Positions 19,742 to 28,373 are shown, numbered from the stretch's first letter. The stretch: DNA of 64,000 nt from Streptomyces sp. CB02980 (GCF_014451325.2 NZ_JACSCH020000008.1:1-64000), one strand, 5' to 3'. The notes: generated by a model not told the origin, from the letters alone. Translations and numbers: made by a program.

Positions 19742-20551
19742 TCAGGCGTGCAGGTCGCCCTCGATGACCGTGACCGCGTGACCGTTCAGGAGGGTGCGGT
19801 CGCCGCGCAGCCGCGTACGGACGATGCCGGTGCGGGCGCCGCCCTGCAGGCCGACCAGGTCGTCGCGGCCGAACCGGGCCGACCAGTAGGGGGCGAGTGC
19901 GGTGTGGGCGCTGCCGGTCACCGGGTCCTCGTCGATGCCGACGGCGGGGAAGAAGCCGCGGGAGACGAAGTCGTAGCCGCCGTCCGGGTTCCGGGCGGCG
20001 GCGGTGGCGATGACGCCGCGGGTCGAGAGGGCCTTCAGGGCGGCGTGGTCCGGCGCGAGCGCGCGCACGGTGGGCTCGTCGCGCAGCTCGACGAGGAGGT
20101 CGCCGATGTGGTCGGCCGTGTCGTGGACGGCGACGACCTCGGCGCCGAGCGCCTCCTCCAGGCCGTCGGGGACGGGGGCCGGGGTGAGGGAGGAGGTCGG
20201 GAAGTCCATCGTGATCGTGCCGTCGGCCTCGGCGGTGGCGCCGAGGACGCCGCAGCGGGCCGCGAAGCGGACGGGACCGCTCGCCGTACCGGTGGAGTGC
20301 AGGACGTGGGCCGTGGCCAGCGTGGCGTGGCCGCACATGTCGACCTCGGTGGTGGGGGTGAACCAGCGCAGGGCCCAGTCGGCCTCGCCGCCGGCGGGCA
20401 GCGGGTGGGCGAAGGCCGTCTCGGAGAGGTTGACCTCCGCGGCGACCCGCTGGAGCCAGGCGTCGTCCGGGAAGGAGTCCAGGAGCAGGACTCCGGCCGG
20501 GTTGCCGGAGAAGGGCTGGTCGGTGAAGGCGTCGACGATGCGGATCCTCAT
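19742..20551 (-). CDS. PhzF-family isomerase-like protein
   Basis: 269 residues, full length for the diaminopimelate-epimerase-fold PhzF family. Starts MRIRIVDAFTDQPFSGNPAGV. The catalytic glutamate lies in VNLSETAFAHPL (about residue 45), and GHATLATAHVL forms the phosphate/ligand loop. PhzF itself isomerises dihydro-3-hydroxyanthranilate in phenazine synthesis, but most chromosomal relatives, like this lone one, have no known substrate. There are no other phenazine genes in the window. Confidence 0.85.
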   Translation of the reverse strand: MRIRIVDAFTDQPFSGNPAGVLLLDSFPDDAWLQRVAAEVNLSETAFAHPLPAGGEADWALRWFTPTTEVDMCGHATLATAHVLHSTGTASGPVRFAARCGVLGATAEADGTITMDFPTSSLTPAPVPDGLEEALGAEVVAVHDTADHIGDLLVELRDEPTVRALAPDHAALKALSTRGVIATAAARNPDGGYDFVSRGFFPAVGIDEDPVTGSAHTALAPYWSARFGRDDLVGLQGGARTGIVRTRLRGDRTLLNGHAVTVIEGDLHA

Positions 20552-20784
20552 GGCGCCGACCGTACCGGGGGCGGAATCGGGCGGGCCAAGGCCAATCGCG
20601 GAGAACTGGACCGGGTGGGCCCACACCGGCACTCCTTCGGCGGGGGCCGGTGACCTGGGCGGATGAGCTGCGTGGATCCCACGTCCGGCAGGCGGGGACA
20701 TGGCCACGCCCTGCATCATCCTGCGCGCAGGTCGGCGGCAGGGCTGCAGCGGTGCAGTCGGCATCCTTGCTCGCCGAACAGTTC

Positions 20785-20794
20785 CGATATATCG
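20785..20794. promoter_or_regulatory. Palindrome upstream of padR gene
   Basis: CGATATATCG is a perfect 10-bp palindrome in a local AT-rich patch 53 bp before the padR start. PadR repressors commonly bind AT-rich palindromes in their own promoters, so autoregulation is plausible. Not proven. Confidence 0.4.
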
Positions 20795-20846
20795 TTGAGG
20801 CATCGCGACAGTTCAGAGAATGAAACCCGATGGAAGGAGCGTTGCG

Positions 20847-21476
20847 ATGCGTTCACATGGACACGAGTACGGAAACGGACACGGAGCCGGCCGTGGAGGC
20901 TGCGGCCCCGGGCCTCGCGGTGACTTCGAGGGGCGGCGCGCGGCGTTCGGGCCCTTCGGGCCGGGCTTCGGTGGTGGCGGCCCCTTCGGGGGTGGGCCCT
21001 TCGGCGGCGGACGCGGTCACGGGGGCGGCCGGGGACGGGCGCGGCGCGGCGACGTGCGTGCCTCGATCCTGGCGCTCCTCAAGGACCGCCCGATGCACGG
21101 CTACGAGATGATCAGGGAGATCGGCGAGCGCAGCGACGGGGCCTGGCGGCCCAGTCCCGGCTCGGTCTACCCCACCCTCCAGATGCTGGAGGACGAGGGC
21201 CTGATCACCAGCGCGAGCGAGGGTGGCAAGAAGCTGTTCACGCTCACCGACACCGGACGCGCCGAGGCCGAAGAGGGCCCCGACGCACCCTGGGAGGACG
21301 CCGGGCGCGGCGTCGACTGGGAGGCCATGAACGAGATCCGGCAGGCCGGTTTCGGTCTGATGGAGGCGTTCGGGCAGGTCTGGAAGGCCGGCAGCGCCGA
21401 GCAGCGGAAGAAGGCGGTCGGCGTGATCAACGAGGCCCGCAAGAAGCTGTACCTGATCCTGGCCGACGAGCACTGA
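20847..21476 (+). CDS. PadR-family transcriptional regulator with Gly-rich N terminus
   Basis: About 209 residues. The first 65 or so are almost entirely Gly, His, Arg and Phe (GFGGGGPFGGGPFGGG), likely a disordered arm. The winged helix follows (about 70-150: RASILALLKDRPMHGYEMI..RPSPGSVYPTLQMLEDEGLI), then a C-terminal dimerisation helix. PadR proteins usually repress exporters or detoxification genes and respond to small hydrophobic ligands. AAGGA lies upstream of ATG 20847. The target is probably itself, since the flanking genes do not form an operon with it. Confidence 0.85.
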   Translation: MRSHGHEYGNGHGAGRGGCGPGPRGDFEGRRAAFGPFGPGFGGGGPFGGGPFGGGRGHGGGRGRARRGDVRASILALLKDRPMHGYEMIREIGERSDGAWRPSPGSVYPTLQMLEDEGLITSASEGGKKLFTLTDTGRAEAEEGPDAPWEDAGRGVDWEAMNEIRQAGFGLMEAFGQVWKAGSAEQRKKAVGVINEARKKLYLILADEH

Positions 21477-21508
21477 GCCCGCGCCCGTGAAGGGCCGGGA
21501 GGATCGAA

Positions 21509-21536
21509 GGGCCCCGTGGCGGTCGCCACGGGGCCC
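21509..21536. terminator. Terminator after padR gene
   Basis: A perfect stem GGGCCCCGTGGC / GCCACGGGGCCC with a GGTC loop, preceded by GAA and followed by TTTC, lies between the convergent padR and SRPBCC genes and could work both ways. Confidence 0.8.
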
Positions 21537-21562
21537 TTTCGTCCGCCTGGATCACGCCGTCG

Positions 21563-21686
21563 GTCGTCTGCCGGCTCAGGCCATCAGTCGTCTGCCCGGC
21601 TCAGGCCGCCGGTCGTCTGCCCGGCTCAGGCCACCAGTCATCCGCCCGGCTCAGGCCACCAGTCGTCTGCCCGGCTCAGGCCACCA
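21563..21686. repeat. Five tandem copies of a 25-bp repeat overlapping a gene end
   Basis: Five units (first 24 bp, others 25 bp) with consensus GTCGTCTGCCCGGCTCAGG plus CCACCA run head to tail. The last unit contains the final codons and stop of the SRPBCC gene, so the array looks like repeated duplication of that gene's 3' end into the spacer. Unit 1 lacks one C, and unit 4 carries two substitutions. Confidence 0.9.
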
Positions 21687-22104
21687 GGCCCGAGAGCTTG
21701 CGCAGCGACTCGGTCAGGGCCGCCGTCGCCGAGTCCTTGAGCTTGCCCGCCATCAGGGAGACCGCCGCGCCGGTGAACTCGCCGTCGATCCGTACGGTCG
21801 TGGCGTCCCCGTCCGCCGCCAGCGAGTAGCGGGTGGTGACGAGCACGCCCATCGGGCCCTTGCCCTTGATGGCGAAGGCGCGCTCGGCCTCCAGCTCCTC
21901 GACCGTCCAGAGCACCTCGGCGGGGAAGCCCATCAGCTTCATGTTCTCCGTGAAGGTGGCACCCGCCTCGAGGGTTGCCGGGCCGCCGTTCGGGAAGTTG
22001 GTGTGGGTGGCGTTCCACTCGCCGTACGAGGGGAAGTCCACGAGCTGCGCCCAGACCTTTCCGGCCGGTGCCTCGATCCGTGCCTCCGCGCTGACTTCGG
22101 CCAT
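21676..22104 (-). CDS. SRPBCC (polyketide cyclase/START-like) family protein
   Basis: 142 residues with the SRPBCC signature: AEVSAEARIEAPAGKVWAQL, VDFPSYGEWNATHTN and a C-terminal helix ESLRKLSGLVA. This helix-grip fold encloses a hydrophobic pocket used for lipid or polyketide binding, or cyclisation; the ligand is unknown. The start at 22104 is the family-typical beginning. Its last codons lie inside a 25-bp tandem repeat, so the C terminus may be recent. Confidence 0.8.
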   Translation of the reverse strand: MAEVSAEARIEAPAGKVWAQLVDFPSYGEWNATHTNFPNGGPATLEAGATFTENMKLMGFPAEVLWTVEELEAERAFAIKGKGPMGVLVTTRYSLAADGDATTVRIDGEFTGAAVSLMAGKLKDSATAALTESLRKLSGLVA

Positions 22105-22173
22105 GAGACCACCCCTTCACGCGTACTTACTGGGTTCCGGTGTCGCGGAACGTAGCCGGGTGGCCGTGAACAT

Positions 22174-22389
22174 TCAATACTGATGAACCGTCAGTTCTGC
22201 GGCGGCCGGTCCCGCCCCGTCACCGATCCACCAGATCTCGGACGCGTCGAAGCTGTCGGAGGCGCGGGGTGCCCCGTCCTCCTCGTGACAGTGGAAGGCC
22301 GCCCAGAACAGATCGGCCGGCAGCGCCTCCCGGGGCGCGTACACCCGGTAGACGTACTGCCGCCCGTCGCGCGCGAGCAGAGCCACCAT
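22174..22389 (-). CDS. Small conserved-looking protein of unknown function
   Basis: 71 residues, MVALLARDGRQYVYRVYAPR onwards, containing LFWAAFHCHEEDGAP and SEIWWIGDGAG. Aromatic and charged residues are distributed as in a folded protein rather than a random GC-rich frame. No known motif. A GTG at about 22401 is an alternative start. No strong ribosome site is visible. It lies between the SRPBCC gene and the divergent Clp-N gene. Confidence 0.5.
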   Translation of the reverse strand: MVALLARDGRQYVYRVYAPREALPADLFWAAFHCHEEDGAPRASDSFDASEIWWIGDGAGPAAAELTVHQY

Positions 22390-22594
22390 CCAGAACACGA
22401 TCGGAAGACGTAAGGGGCAGGGCCTGTGGTTGCGTCGGGGGCGCAAAGCAAGGCGGCGCGCGCCCCGGGAGGGCAACACACGCGATCTCATCCATAAGGA
22501 GGAGGAACCGCGCGCGCGTGCCCAACTCCGGTGGGATGCGGACATGCTTCTCCCCGGCGATGCCCCGGCGGGCCGAGCCTGATGAGGTGGGAGG

Positions 22595-23230
22595 GTGCAC
22601 CGTCCCGTCCCGATTCCCCAGCAGCCACTCCGGCAGGCCGCCGCCCCGCGCGCGGAACTCACGCCCTTTCTGACGCCGTCCCTCATGACGGTCGTGACGG
22701 GCGCGCGCCGCAGAGCCCTCCGGGACGGCGACCGGCAGATCGACACCGCCCACCTCCTGCACTCGCTCATCGAGTCCGACCCCGAGGCCGGCGCCGCCTT
22801 CGAGGGCGGTCAGCAGCTCGCCCGCGTCCTCGGCTACCTCGTGCAGCGTTCCATCGGATACGGGCTGCGCTGGCAGCGCTCGGTCGAGGAGTCGGGGGCC
22901 GGCCGCCGGATGCCCGCCATGCGCGGGGCCGAGGGGCAGGACGTTCGGGCCTCCGGCTGGTCGCCGGCCGCGACCGCGGCCCTCGAGGAGGCCTTCCGGC
23001 GGGCCGCCGAACGCGGGGACACCCAGGCGCGCGGCCTCGACCTCCTCGCCGTCGTCGCCGCCGACCCGGAGAGCCGGGCCGCCGAGGTGCTGCGCCGCGC
23101 CGGGGTCGACCCGGCCGCGCTGAGCGCCCGTGCCGGAGCCCCCGCCGGAGCCCGTGCCGACGCCGGTACGGCCGCTCTGGCGGAAGGGTCCGTTCCATGG
23201 CGGGACGGGGAACCGTCTCAACAGGTGTAA
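22595..23230 (+). CDS. Clp R-domain (Clp N-terminal) protein
   Basis: 211 residues. It has two copies of the Clp N-terminal helical repeat, recognisable as FLTPSLMTVVTGARRRALRD..TAHLLHSLIESD (about 25-65) and WSPAATAALEEAFRRAAERGDTQARGLDLLAVV (about 105-150), but no AAA ATPase domain. Stand-alone R-domain proteins resemble ClpS/ClpC1 N-domain adaptors; here it may bind ClpC clients or be a decoy. The GTG start is preceded by GAGG at 7 nt. The C-terminal tail is Ala-rich. Confidence 0.7.
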   Translation: MHRPVPIPQQPLRQAAAPRAELTPFLTPSLMTVVTGARRRALRDGDRQIDTAHLLHSLIESDPEAGAAFEGGQQLARVLGYLVQRSIGYGLRWQRSVEESGAGRRMPAMRGAEGQDVRASGWSPAATAALEEAFRRAAERGDTQARGLDLLAVVAADPESRAAEVLRRAGVDPAALSARAGAPAGARADAGTAALAEGSVPWRDGEPSQQV

Positions 23231-23271
23231 CGGGGGTTACGCCCCTGACCGCGTCCTGTCATCATGGCCCG

Positions 23272-24378
23272 ATGCACGCGTCTCAGGGGAGAAGCGCCGG
23301 CCTGGGACTAGCCCTGGCCTCGGCCTTCGCATTCGGTGGTTCAGGAGTGGCGGCCAAGCCGCTCATCGAGGCGGGACTCGACCCGCTCCATGTGGTGTGG
23401 CTCCGGGTCGCCGGCGCCGCGCTCGTCATGCTCCCGGTGGCCTGGCGCCACCGGGACCTCCTGCGCCGCAAACCCGCTCTCCTCGTGGGCTTCGGGCTGC
23501 TCGCCGTCGCAGGCGTCCAGGCCTTCTACTTCGCCTCGATCTCCCGTATCCCCGTCGGCGTCGCGCTGCTCATCGAGTACCTCGCCCCGGCCCTCGTCCT
23601 CGGCTGGGTCCGCTTCGTCCAGCGCCGGCCCGTCACCCGCGCCGCGGCCCTCGGCGTCGTCCTGGCCGTCGGCGGTCTCGCCTGTGTCGTCCAGGTCTGG
23701 TCCGGGCTCACCTTCGACCTCGTCGGACTCCTCCTGGCGCTCGCCGCCGCCTGCTGCCAGGTCGGCTACTTCGTCCTCTCCGACCAGGGCTCGGGCGAGG
23801 CCGAACAGGCCGACCCGATCGGCGTCATCGCGTACGGGCTGCTCATCGGCGCGCTCGTCCTCACCGTCGTCGCCCGCCCGTGGGGCATGGACTGGGCGCT
23901 GCTCGGCGGCAGTGCCGACATGGACGGCACCTCCGTGCCCGCGTGGCTGCTGCTCGGCTGGATCGTGCTGATCGCCACGGTGCTCGCGTACGTCACCGGC
24001 GTCGTCTCGGTGCGCCGCCTCTCGCCGCAGGTGGCGGGTGTCGTGGCCTGTCTGGAGGCCGTCATCGCGACCGTGCTCGCCTGGGTGCTGCTCGGGCAGT
24101 ACCTCGACGCGCCGCAGATCATCGGCGGTGCGGTGGTCCTGGTGGGAGCCTTCATCGCCCAGTCGTCGACGCCGAAGGCGCCTGCGGCGGGACCTGTGGC
24201 GGGGTCGGCGGCGGACGCGGGTATGACGGACGCGGCGGGTGTGACGGACGCGGCGGGTGTGACGGACGCGGCCGGTGTAACGGACGCGGCTGTTGTGAGG
24301 AACGCGCCTGGTGTGACGGAGGCGGTCGATGCGACGGACCGCGATACCGAGTTGTCCGCCCGGCGCACCGGGGCCTAA
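23272..24378 (+). CDS. EamA-family transporter with repeated C-terminal tail
   Basis: About 368 residues, ten predicted membrane helices in two EamA halves (about 8-140 and 150-285). It belongs to the drug/metabolite transporter superfamily, usually metabolite exporters. The last 60 or so residues are a hydrophilic tail made largely of 18-bp-encoded GVTDAA repeats that decay towards the C terminus. This tail is unlikely to be needed for transport. The ATG at 23272 fits the family start. It directly precedes a second EamA gene, possibly with separate control because a leader ORF lies between them. Confidence 0.85.
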   Translation: MHASQGRSAGLGLALASAFAFGGSGVAAKPLIEAGLDPLHVVWLRVAGAALVMLPVAWRHRDLLRRKPALLVGFGLLAVAGVQAFYFASISRIPVGVALLIEYLAPALVLGWVRFVQRRPVTRAAALGVVLAVGGLACVVQVWSGLTFDLVGLLLALAAACCQVGYFVLSDQGSGEAEQADPIGVIAYGLLIGALVLTVVARPWGMDWALLGGSADMDGTSVPAWLLLGWIVLIATVLAYVTGVVSVRRLSPQVAGVVACLEAVIATVLAWVLLGQYLDAPQIIGGAVVLVGAFIAQSSTPKAPAAGPVAGSAADAGMTDAAGVTDAAGVTDAAGVTDAAVVRNAPGVTEAVDATDRDTELSARRTGA

Positions 24379-24388
24379 GGTGCCGATC

Positions 24389-24424
24389 ATGCATTCGACC
24401 GTGCTTCCGCCTCCCGCCGCCTAG
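24389..24424 (+). CDS. Candidate 11-residue leader peptide before EamA gene
   Basis: ATG at 24389 opens MHSTVLPPPAA and a stop, 128 bp before the EamA start. AAGG lies about 9 nt upstream. The PPP triplet is known to slow ribosomes, and the following leader has inverted repeats (for example CGACGAA near 24440 and TTCGTCG near 24487). An attenuation-type control of the exporter is possible but unproven. Confidence 0.35.
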   Translation: MHSTVLPPPAA

Positions 24425-24552
24425 CGCGCGGAGACTCTCCTCGACGAAGACCGGGCTCGGCCGGGCGACCTCTCGCCCCCGAGCGGTTCGTCGCTGCCCG
24501 CGCGCGGAGCCGAGCGACCACCTTTCCCTCCTGTCTTCCACGGAGAAGTCAC

Positions 24553-25518
24553 GTGTCGAACTCTTCGGAATCCGCCCTGTCCGTCGGGCGGAGCCTCCTC
24601 TATCTGATCGTCGCCGGGATCGCCTGGGGCACGGCCGGTGCCGCCGCCTCGCTGATCTTCCGCATCAGCGACATGGGCCCGCTGGCCCTGTCCTTCTGGC
24701 GCTGCGTCGGCGGTCTCGTCCTCCTGCTCGGGGCGCTCGCCCTGCGTCCCCGGCGCGGGGTCGCCCGGACGGCCATGGAATCGCGCGGCCGCCGGACGGC
24801 CCGCATCCTCGGCACCGGGATCGGGCTGACCGTCTTCCAGAGCGCCTACTTCGCCGCCGTCGAGGCCACCGGCCTGGCGGTCGGCACGGTCGTCACGCTC
24901 GGCGCGGGACCCGTCCTCATCGCGGTCGGCGCCCGACTCACCATGGGCGAACGCCTCGGCCGCGGCGGCATCATCGCCGTCACCGGGGCGCTCGCCGGGC
25001 TCCTCGTCCTCGTCCTCGGCGGCGGAGCGGCCGAGGTCCGGCCGCTCGGTGTCGTCCTCGCGGTCGTCTCGGCGGCCGGATACGCGGCGATCACCCTGCT
25101 CACGCGCTACCTCGGCCGCGACGGCGGCCGCACGGACGCGCTGTCCACCACGACCTGGGCCTTCGCGATCGGGGCGGTCGGTCTGCTGCCCGCGGCGCTC
25201 GCGGAGGGGGTCATACCGCACACGGACGCGCCGGTGAGCGTGCTGCTCCTGCTCGTCTACGTCGCCGCCGTGCCGACCGCGCTCGCCTACGCGCTGTACT
25301 TCGCAGGGGCGGCGGTCGTCCGGGCCGCCACCGTCTCCGTGATCATGCTCCTGGAGCCGGTGAGCGCGGCCGTGATCGCCGTCTCGCTGCTCGGAGAGCG
25401 GCTCACCACCGCCATCGTGCTCGGCACGCTGCTGCTCCTCGCCGCCGTCACGGGCCTCGCGTTCGCCGAGGCGCGGACGGCGACGGCGGAACGGCGGCGG
25501 GAGGCCGTGGCGGTGTAG
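24553..25518 (+). CDS. EamA-family transporter
   Basis: 321 residues with ten hydrophobic helices in two repeats; conserved features include GIAWGTAGAAAS near the start, FWRCVGGLVLL, and in the second half TALAYALYFAGA and LLEPVSAAVIAVSLLGE. These are typical of RhaT/EamA exporters. The GTG start at 24553 has GGAGAA upstream. It has a 174-bp leader containing a tiny ORF (24389-24424). The substrate is unknown. Confidence 0.88.
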   Translation: MSNSSESALSVGRSLLYLIVAGIAWGTAGAAASLIFRISDMGPLALSFWRCVGGLVLLLGALALRPRRGVARTAMESRGRRTARILGTGIGLTVFQSAYFAAVEATGLAVGTVVTLGAGPVLIAVGARLTMGERLGRGGIIAVTGALAGLLVLVLGGGAAEVRPLGVVLAVVSAAGYAAITLLTRYLGRDGGRTDALSTTTWAFAIGAVGLLPAALAEGVIPHTDAPVSVLLLLVYVAAVPTALAYALYFAGAAVVRAATVSVIMLLEPVSAAVIAVSLLGERLTTAIVLGTLLLLAAVTGLAFAEARTATAERRREAVAV

Positions 25519-25549
25519 GCGGAGGCGGGGGCGTGCCCCCCCACGGATG

Positions 25550-26194
25550 TCAGCCGGTGGTGCGGCGGCGCAGTTGGTGGCCCCGCGCCGCCCGGTCGCG
25601 GGGGCCGTCGCGCTCGGCCAGCCGCTCGCTGACCCGGTCCTGGACCTCCTGCGGCTTGTTCCCCGCGTACTTGAACTTGGCCCGCACCTCGGTCACCTCC
25701 AGGCGCAGCACCCGGATTCCGGAGAGAAGGCGGCCGAACGGGGCCTCGCCGGGGACGGCCGGGGCCGTGCCACCGTCCGGCTGGAAGTGGGCGACCTGAC
25801 GGTTGAGCAGCTCCGCCTTCTCCGCCGGATCGTCGACCACGTGCGCGGTGCAGCGCAGCTGGACGGAGGCGTAGTAGGAGGTGGGTGTGCCGTGCGCGGT
25901 CGGCGTGCCCTGGGGGGCCGTCCATGTGCCCGGTACGAAGACGTAGTCGTCGACCACGCCGAGGAGCACCGTCGGGTTCGCCTCCAGGGCGCGCCACAGG
26001 GGGTTCGGGCGGGCCAGATGGGTCAGCACCCGGCCGTACGGGCCGGGCTCGGCCTCGTACCGGAAGTGCATGGGCTGCACCCACGGCGGTTCTCCGGGCA
26101 GGCCGTTGACGGCGAGCTGGCCGAAGTCGTGCCGGGAGAGCCAGTCGCGCCACTCGTCCTCGTCGTGGGGGGCGTCCCAGGGGTGGATCAGCAT
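25550..26194 (-). CDS. PaiB-type FMN-binding negative regulator family protein
   Basis: About 214 residues, beginning MLIHPWDAPHDEDEWRDWL, the usual start of the FMN_bind_2 (PaiB) family. DFGQLAVNGLPGEPPWVQPMHF and LGVVDDYVFVPGTW are characteristic, as are the C-terminal KFKYAGNKP and RVSERLAERDG. Bacillus PaiB is linked to protease and sporulation repression; other members may be flavin-dependent enzymes. The start at 26194 is chosen on family grounds, since an upstream ATG at 26251 would add a repeat-like leader. Confidence 0.8.
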   Translation of the reverse strand: MLIHPWDAPHDEDEWRDWLSRHDFGQLAVNGLPGEPPWVQPMHFRYEAEPGPYGRVLTHLARPNPLWRALEANPTVLLGVVDDYVFVPGTWTAPQGTPTAHGTPTSYYASVQLRCTAHVVDDPAEKAELLNRQVAHFQPDGGTAPAVPGEAPFGRLLSGIRVLRLEVTEVRAKFKYAGNKPQEVQDRVSERLAERDGPRDRAARGHQLRRRTTG

Positions 26195-26277
26195 GGTCCG
26201 TCCGTCCTCGGCATCGTCCGTCCGTCCCTTCGTCGTTCGTGGCTTCGCCATCCGGGGCTTCGCCGTTCGTGGCTTCT

Positions 26278-27003
26278 CTAGAGCGCGGCCAGGTAGTCGG
26301 GCAGGGCGACGGCCGGGTCGAGGTCGTCGGCCGGGACCGGCGCGCCGTAGCCGCCGCGCACCGGGACCACGCCGGACCAGTGGGGGAGGCCGAGGTCCTC
26401 GGCGTCGTCGTTGGGGCCGCCGGTGCGGACCTTCGCCGAGACCTCGTTCAGGTCCAGGCGGATCACGGCCGTGGCGGCGAGCTCCTTGGCGTTCGCGGGG
26501 CGGGAGTCGGCGGAGCGGCCGGGAACGACGTGGTCGACCAGGGCGTCGAGGGCGATGCGCAGCTCCTCGGGGTCGGTGACCTGGTGGGCGGTGCCGTGGA
26601 CCACGACCGAGCGGTAGTTGAGGGAGTGGTGGAAGGCGGAGCGGGCGAGCACGAGGCCGTCGACGTGGGTCACGGTCAGGCAGACGGGCAGACCGGGGGC
26701 CGCCACGCCGTCGCCGGCCGCGCGCAGCGGCCGCGAGCCGGTCGAGCCGTGCACGTAGAGACGGTCGTCGACGCGGCCGAAGAGCGTCGGGAGCACGACC
26801 GGCGCGCCGTCCCGCACGAACCCGAGGTGGCAGACGTACGCCTCGTCGAGTATCGAGTGGACCAGGGCCTTGTCGTACGACGCGCGCTGGCGGGAGCGGG
26901 TCGGGACGGTCCGGTCGGTGGGCGTGTACGTGTCGGCGACGGCAGCGGTCTCGGAGGCCAGGGCGGAGGTCCTGTCGGCGGCCGTGTCGGCGGCGGTGCT
27001 CAT
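26278..27003 (-). CDS. Pyridoxamine 5'-phosphate oxidase-like flavin-binding protein
   Basis: About 241 residues. After a Thr/Ala-rich N terminus (about 1-45), the split-barrel domain has RASYDKALVHSILDEAYVCHLGFV and DGAPVVLPTLFGRV. It resembles the MSMEG-like/NimA flavoproteins often found next to MocR regulators. The ATG at 27003 is preferred, with GGAGA 7 nt upstream. It is divergent from the mocR gene and shares its control region, which strongly suggests that MocR regulates it. Confidence 0.82.
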   Translation of the reverse strand: MSTAADTAADRTSALASETAAVADTYTPTDRTVPTRSRQRASYDKALVHSILDEAYVCHLGFVRDGAPVVLPTLFGRVDDRLYVHGSTGSRPLRAAGDGVAAPGLPVCLTVTHVDGLVLARSAFHHSLNYRSVVVHGTAHQVTDPEELRIALDALVDHVVPGRSADSRPANAKELAATAVIRLDLNEVSAKVRTGGPNDDAEDLGLPHWSGVVPVRGGYGAPVPADDLDPAVALPDYLAAL

Positions 27004-27031
27004 TGCGTTCTCCATTGCACTAGTGCATACT
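27003..27031 (+). promoter_or_regulatory. mocR promoter with operator palindrome
   Basis: TTGCGT (27003-27008), a 17-bp spacer and CATACT (27026-27031) form a promoter that would start close to the GTG at 27039, giving a leaderless mRNA. A perfect palindrome, GCACTAGTGC (27017-27026), fills the spacer, and the half-site recurs as TTGTGC at 27037-27042. It lies between divergent genes and probably controls both. Confidence 0.6.
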
Positions 27032-27038
27032 TGCTTTT

Positions 27039-28373
27039 GTGCTAGGAGAGTATCGGATCGAAGGTCGTCGCGCATCGGACATCGCCGCGAGCGTGGAGCG
27101 GGGGGTGGGGCTCGGGGCTCTTGAGCCAGGGCGACTCCTGCCGCCGATGCGGGAGTTGGCCGGCGTGCTCGGCGTGAACCCGAACACCGTCGCCGCCGCC
27201 TACCGCACCCTGCGTGAACGCGGGGTCATCGAGACCGACGGGCGTCGCGGCAGCCGGGTGCGCCCGCGGCCCGCCACGACCGCGCGCGGCTCGATCCGGG
27301 TGGAGGCCGCCGCCGGGGTCCGGGACGTCGGCAAGGGCAACCCCGACCCCGTCCTGCTGCCCCCTCTCGGCGAGGCCTTCGCCGAGGTCGCGCGGAGGTA
27401 CGCCGAACGCCCCGGTATGTACGGAGAGGCTCCCGTCGACGAGGAGTTCGGGCGCCTCGCGCGCGCCGCGTTCGACGCGGACGGGGTGCCGGACGGGCCC
27501 ATCGGCGTCACGTCCGGGTCCCTCGACGCCATCGAGCGCGTGCTCGCCGTGCACCTCAGGCCCGGCGACGCCGTCGCCGTCGAGGACCCGGGCTGGGGCA
27601 GCCTGCTCGACCTGGTGCCCGCGCTCGGGCTGCGGCCCGTGCCGATCGCCGTCGACGACGAGGGGCCGCTTCCCGAGGCGGTCGAGCGCGCGATCAGGAG
27701 GGACGGGGCGCGGGCGGTGATCGTGACGGACCGGGCGCAGAACCCGACCGGTGCGTGTGTCACGGAGGCCCGCGCGGGGGAGTTGCGGCGCGTGCTCGCG
27801 GAGCATCCCGGTGTGCTGCTCATCGAGGACGACCACGGACACGGGATCGTCGCGCAGCCGCTCCACCCGCTGGCCGGGGGCAACGACCACTGGGTGCTGA
27901 TCCGCTCGGTCGCCAAGGCCTACGGCCCCGACCTGCGGATCGCCGCCTTCACCGGCGACGCGGAGACCGTCGACCGGGTACTCGGCCGGCAGCGGCTCGG
28001 GCCCGGCTGGGTCAGCCGGCTCCTTCAGCGGACCGTCGCGCACCTCTGGGCCACGGATGCGGTGGACCCGGAGGTTGTCGCGCGCTCGTACGGGAAGCGG
28101 CGCGACGGACTCGTACGGGCGCTGGCCCGGCGGGGTGTCGAGGCCCACGGGCGCAGTGGCATGAACGTGTGGGTGCCGGTGCCCGACGAGACCGGGGCGG
28201 TGGCGGGTCTTGTGGCATCGGGGTGGGCGGTGGCGCCGGGGGCGCGGTTTCGGATGGAGGCGGGGCCGGCGGTGCGGCTCACGGTGTCGGGGCTTGCGGT
28301 GGGCGACGTCGAGGCGCTTGCGGAGGCGGTGGCGAGGGCGGTGGGGCCGGTGGTGGCGCGGAGCTATGGGTGA
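27039..28373 (+). CDS. MocR-type GntR/aminotransferase fusion regulator
   Basis: 444 residues. An N-terminal GntR winged helix (about 8-75: LLPPMRELAGVLGVNPNTVAAAYRTL) is fused to a fold-type I aminotransferase domain (about 95-440). Aminotransferase features include VTSGSLDAIERVL, DRAQNPTGACVT and IEDDHGHGIV, and the PLP-lysine region is VLIRSVAKAYGPDLRIA. MocR proteins such as PdxR sense PLP. The neighbouring PLP/FMN split-barrel gene is its likely target. The GTG start appears leaderless. Confidence 0.9.
   Translation: MLGEYRIEGRRASDIAASVERGVGLGALEPGRLLPPMRELAGVLGVNPNTVAAAYRTLRERGVIETDGRRGSRVRPRPATTARGSIRVEAAAGVRDVGKGNPDPVLLPPLGEAFAEVARRYAERPGMYGEAPVDEEFGRLARAAFDADGVPDGPIGVTSGSLDAIERVLAVHLRPGDAVAVEDPGWGSLLDLVPALGLRPVPIAVDDEGPLPEAVERAIRRDGARAVIVTDRAQNPTGACVTEARAGELRRVLAEHPGVLLIEDDHGHGIVAQPLHPLAGGNDHWVLIRSVAKAYGPDLRIAAFTGDAETVDRVLGRQRLGPGWVSRLLQRTVAHLWATDAVDPEVVARSYGKRRDGLVRALARRGVEAHGRSGMNVWVPVPDETGAVAGLVASGWAVAPGARFRMEAGPAVRLTVSGLAVGDVEALAEAVARAVGPVVARSYG

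Noticed and set aside
22518..22673. GTG ORF of 51 codons after AAGGAGGAGG
   Set aside because: The spacing is about 12 nt, too long, and the frame overlaps the Clp-N gene with a low-complexity product.
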